NCBI RefSeq assembly: GCF_020615385.1
Contig: NZ_JAJAVB010000019.1
Coordinates: 53,606-117,605 of the forward strand
DNA: 64,000 nt
Reading direction: 5' to 3'
Source of the DNA: Jiella soli
Lineage (GTDB): Bacteria > Pseudomonadota > Alphaproteobacteria > Rhizobiales > Rhizobiaceae
This document shows, in pieces, positions 63,890 through 64,000 of the stretch. Positions within the stretch are counted from its first letter, which is position 1. Every line of letters starts with the position of its first letter. A program made the position numbers and the translations under genes. Below the pieces are notes generated by a model. That model was not told where the DNA came from and searched no databases. It worked only from the letters and a program-made list of their open reading frames with translations.

Positions 63890-64000
63890 TTAGAGTCCGT
63901 TTGAGAATGGTATCAATGGCTGATGCGTCGGAGCAGGAGGCTGCCCATGGCGACATGGATCATGGCTTCCGAGACGTCGATGCGCTGTTCGTAATCACGC
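63890..64000 (-). mobile_element. 3' end of an IS5-family insertion sequence
   Basis: The sequence from about 63890 (near TTAGAGTCCGTTTGAGAATGG, likely the terminal inverted repeat) to the window edge contains the end of a transposase gene. The other end lies outside, so the exact boundary and target duplication cannot be confirmed. Confidence 0.6.
63913..63999 (-). CDS. IS5-family transposase, C-terminal 28 codons
   Basis: Minus-strand frame from the window edge: RDYEQRIDVSEAMIHVAMGS, then LLLRRISH and TGA at 63915-63913. The pattern (K/R)DYE-R-----EA-I--A---L--RR is the conserved C-terminus of DDE transposases in IS5-like elements. GC is lower than the chromosome. Whether the full transposase is intact is unknown. 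Confidence 0.65.
   Translation of the reverse strand, partial: RDYEQRIDVSEAMIHVAMGSLLLRRISH

Overview
The window is chromosomal DNA from a high-GC alphaproteobacterium, most likely of the order Hyphomicrobiales (Rhizobiales). The grounds are a short-form HisG with a HisZ partner, plant-type GshA, an alphaproteobacterial RpoH with an RpoH box, DUF1127 and DUF6476 proteins, two copies of a ~105 bp interspersed repeat of rhizobial type, and bacteriochlorophyll genes behind a PpsR/CrtJ-type box (TGT-N12-ACA). The last point suggests an aerobic anoxygenic phototroph or a close relative; genus cannot be fixed from this sequence. There is no rRNA, no CRISPR array and one tRNA.

Layout. 0-5.5 kb: end of a PHB-depolymerase-like esterase, HlyIII protein, transglutaminase, three overlapping small ORFs beside tRNA-Glu(CTC), DUF6476 protein and an RluD-type pseudouridine synthase. 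5.6-10.4 kb: rpoH, a very large Pro/Ala-rich membrane protein and purA. 10.6-15.1 kb: a DMT transporter and bchG / PucC-family / bchP. 15.3-27 kb: two secreted proteins around a pentulose kinase, then a polyol catabolic operon (smoE-F-G-K, mtlK) with a SorC regulator. 27-31.5 kb: MocR regulator, the circularly permuted ATP-grasp / alpha-E pair and DoxX. 31.7-35.4 kb: hisS-hisZ-hisG, with paired inverted repeats on both sides of hisZ-hisS. 35.8-38.7 kb: ArsB-like and TSUP permeases and rplS. 38.8-40.9 kb: a lower-GC stretch with an orphan HWE histidine kinase. 41-50 kb: methyltransferase, DUF2061, XRE, DUF1127, ArsR, GNAT, SDR, rsmE, gshA, DUF937-like and a second DUF1127 gene with a long palindromic leader. 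50-56 kb: LysR, pentapeptide protein, xseA, DUF2380, YihY. 56-63.4 kb: mutarotase-like protein, nagA-nagB, and a divergent TRAP transporter (dctPQM) with a ROK regulator. The last 640 bp hold a strong terminator, a possible gene remnant and the 3' end of an IS5-family transposase running off the window.

How the genes work together. bchG and bchP are the tail-attachment and tail-reduction steps of bacteriochlorophyll synthesis; the PucC-family protein between them probably moves pigment or assembles antenna. The smo/mtl genes import a hexitol or pentitol and oxidise it to a ketose; the FGGY kinase could phosphorylate a pentulose. The TRAP/NagA/NagB/ROK block looks like an amino-sugar uptake and deacetylation/deamination unit with a shared operator sequence in the divergent promoter region, but no amino-sugar kinase is present. 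ATP-grasp plus alpha-E belongs to a widely conserved, poorly understood amide-ligase-like system whose usual transglutaminase partner may be the gene 26 kb away.

Most product calls rest on motif recognition by eye; no database search was run.
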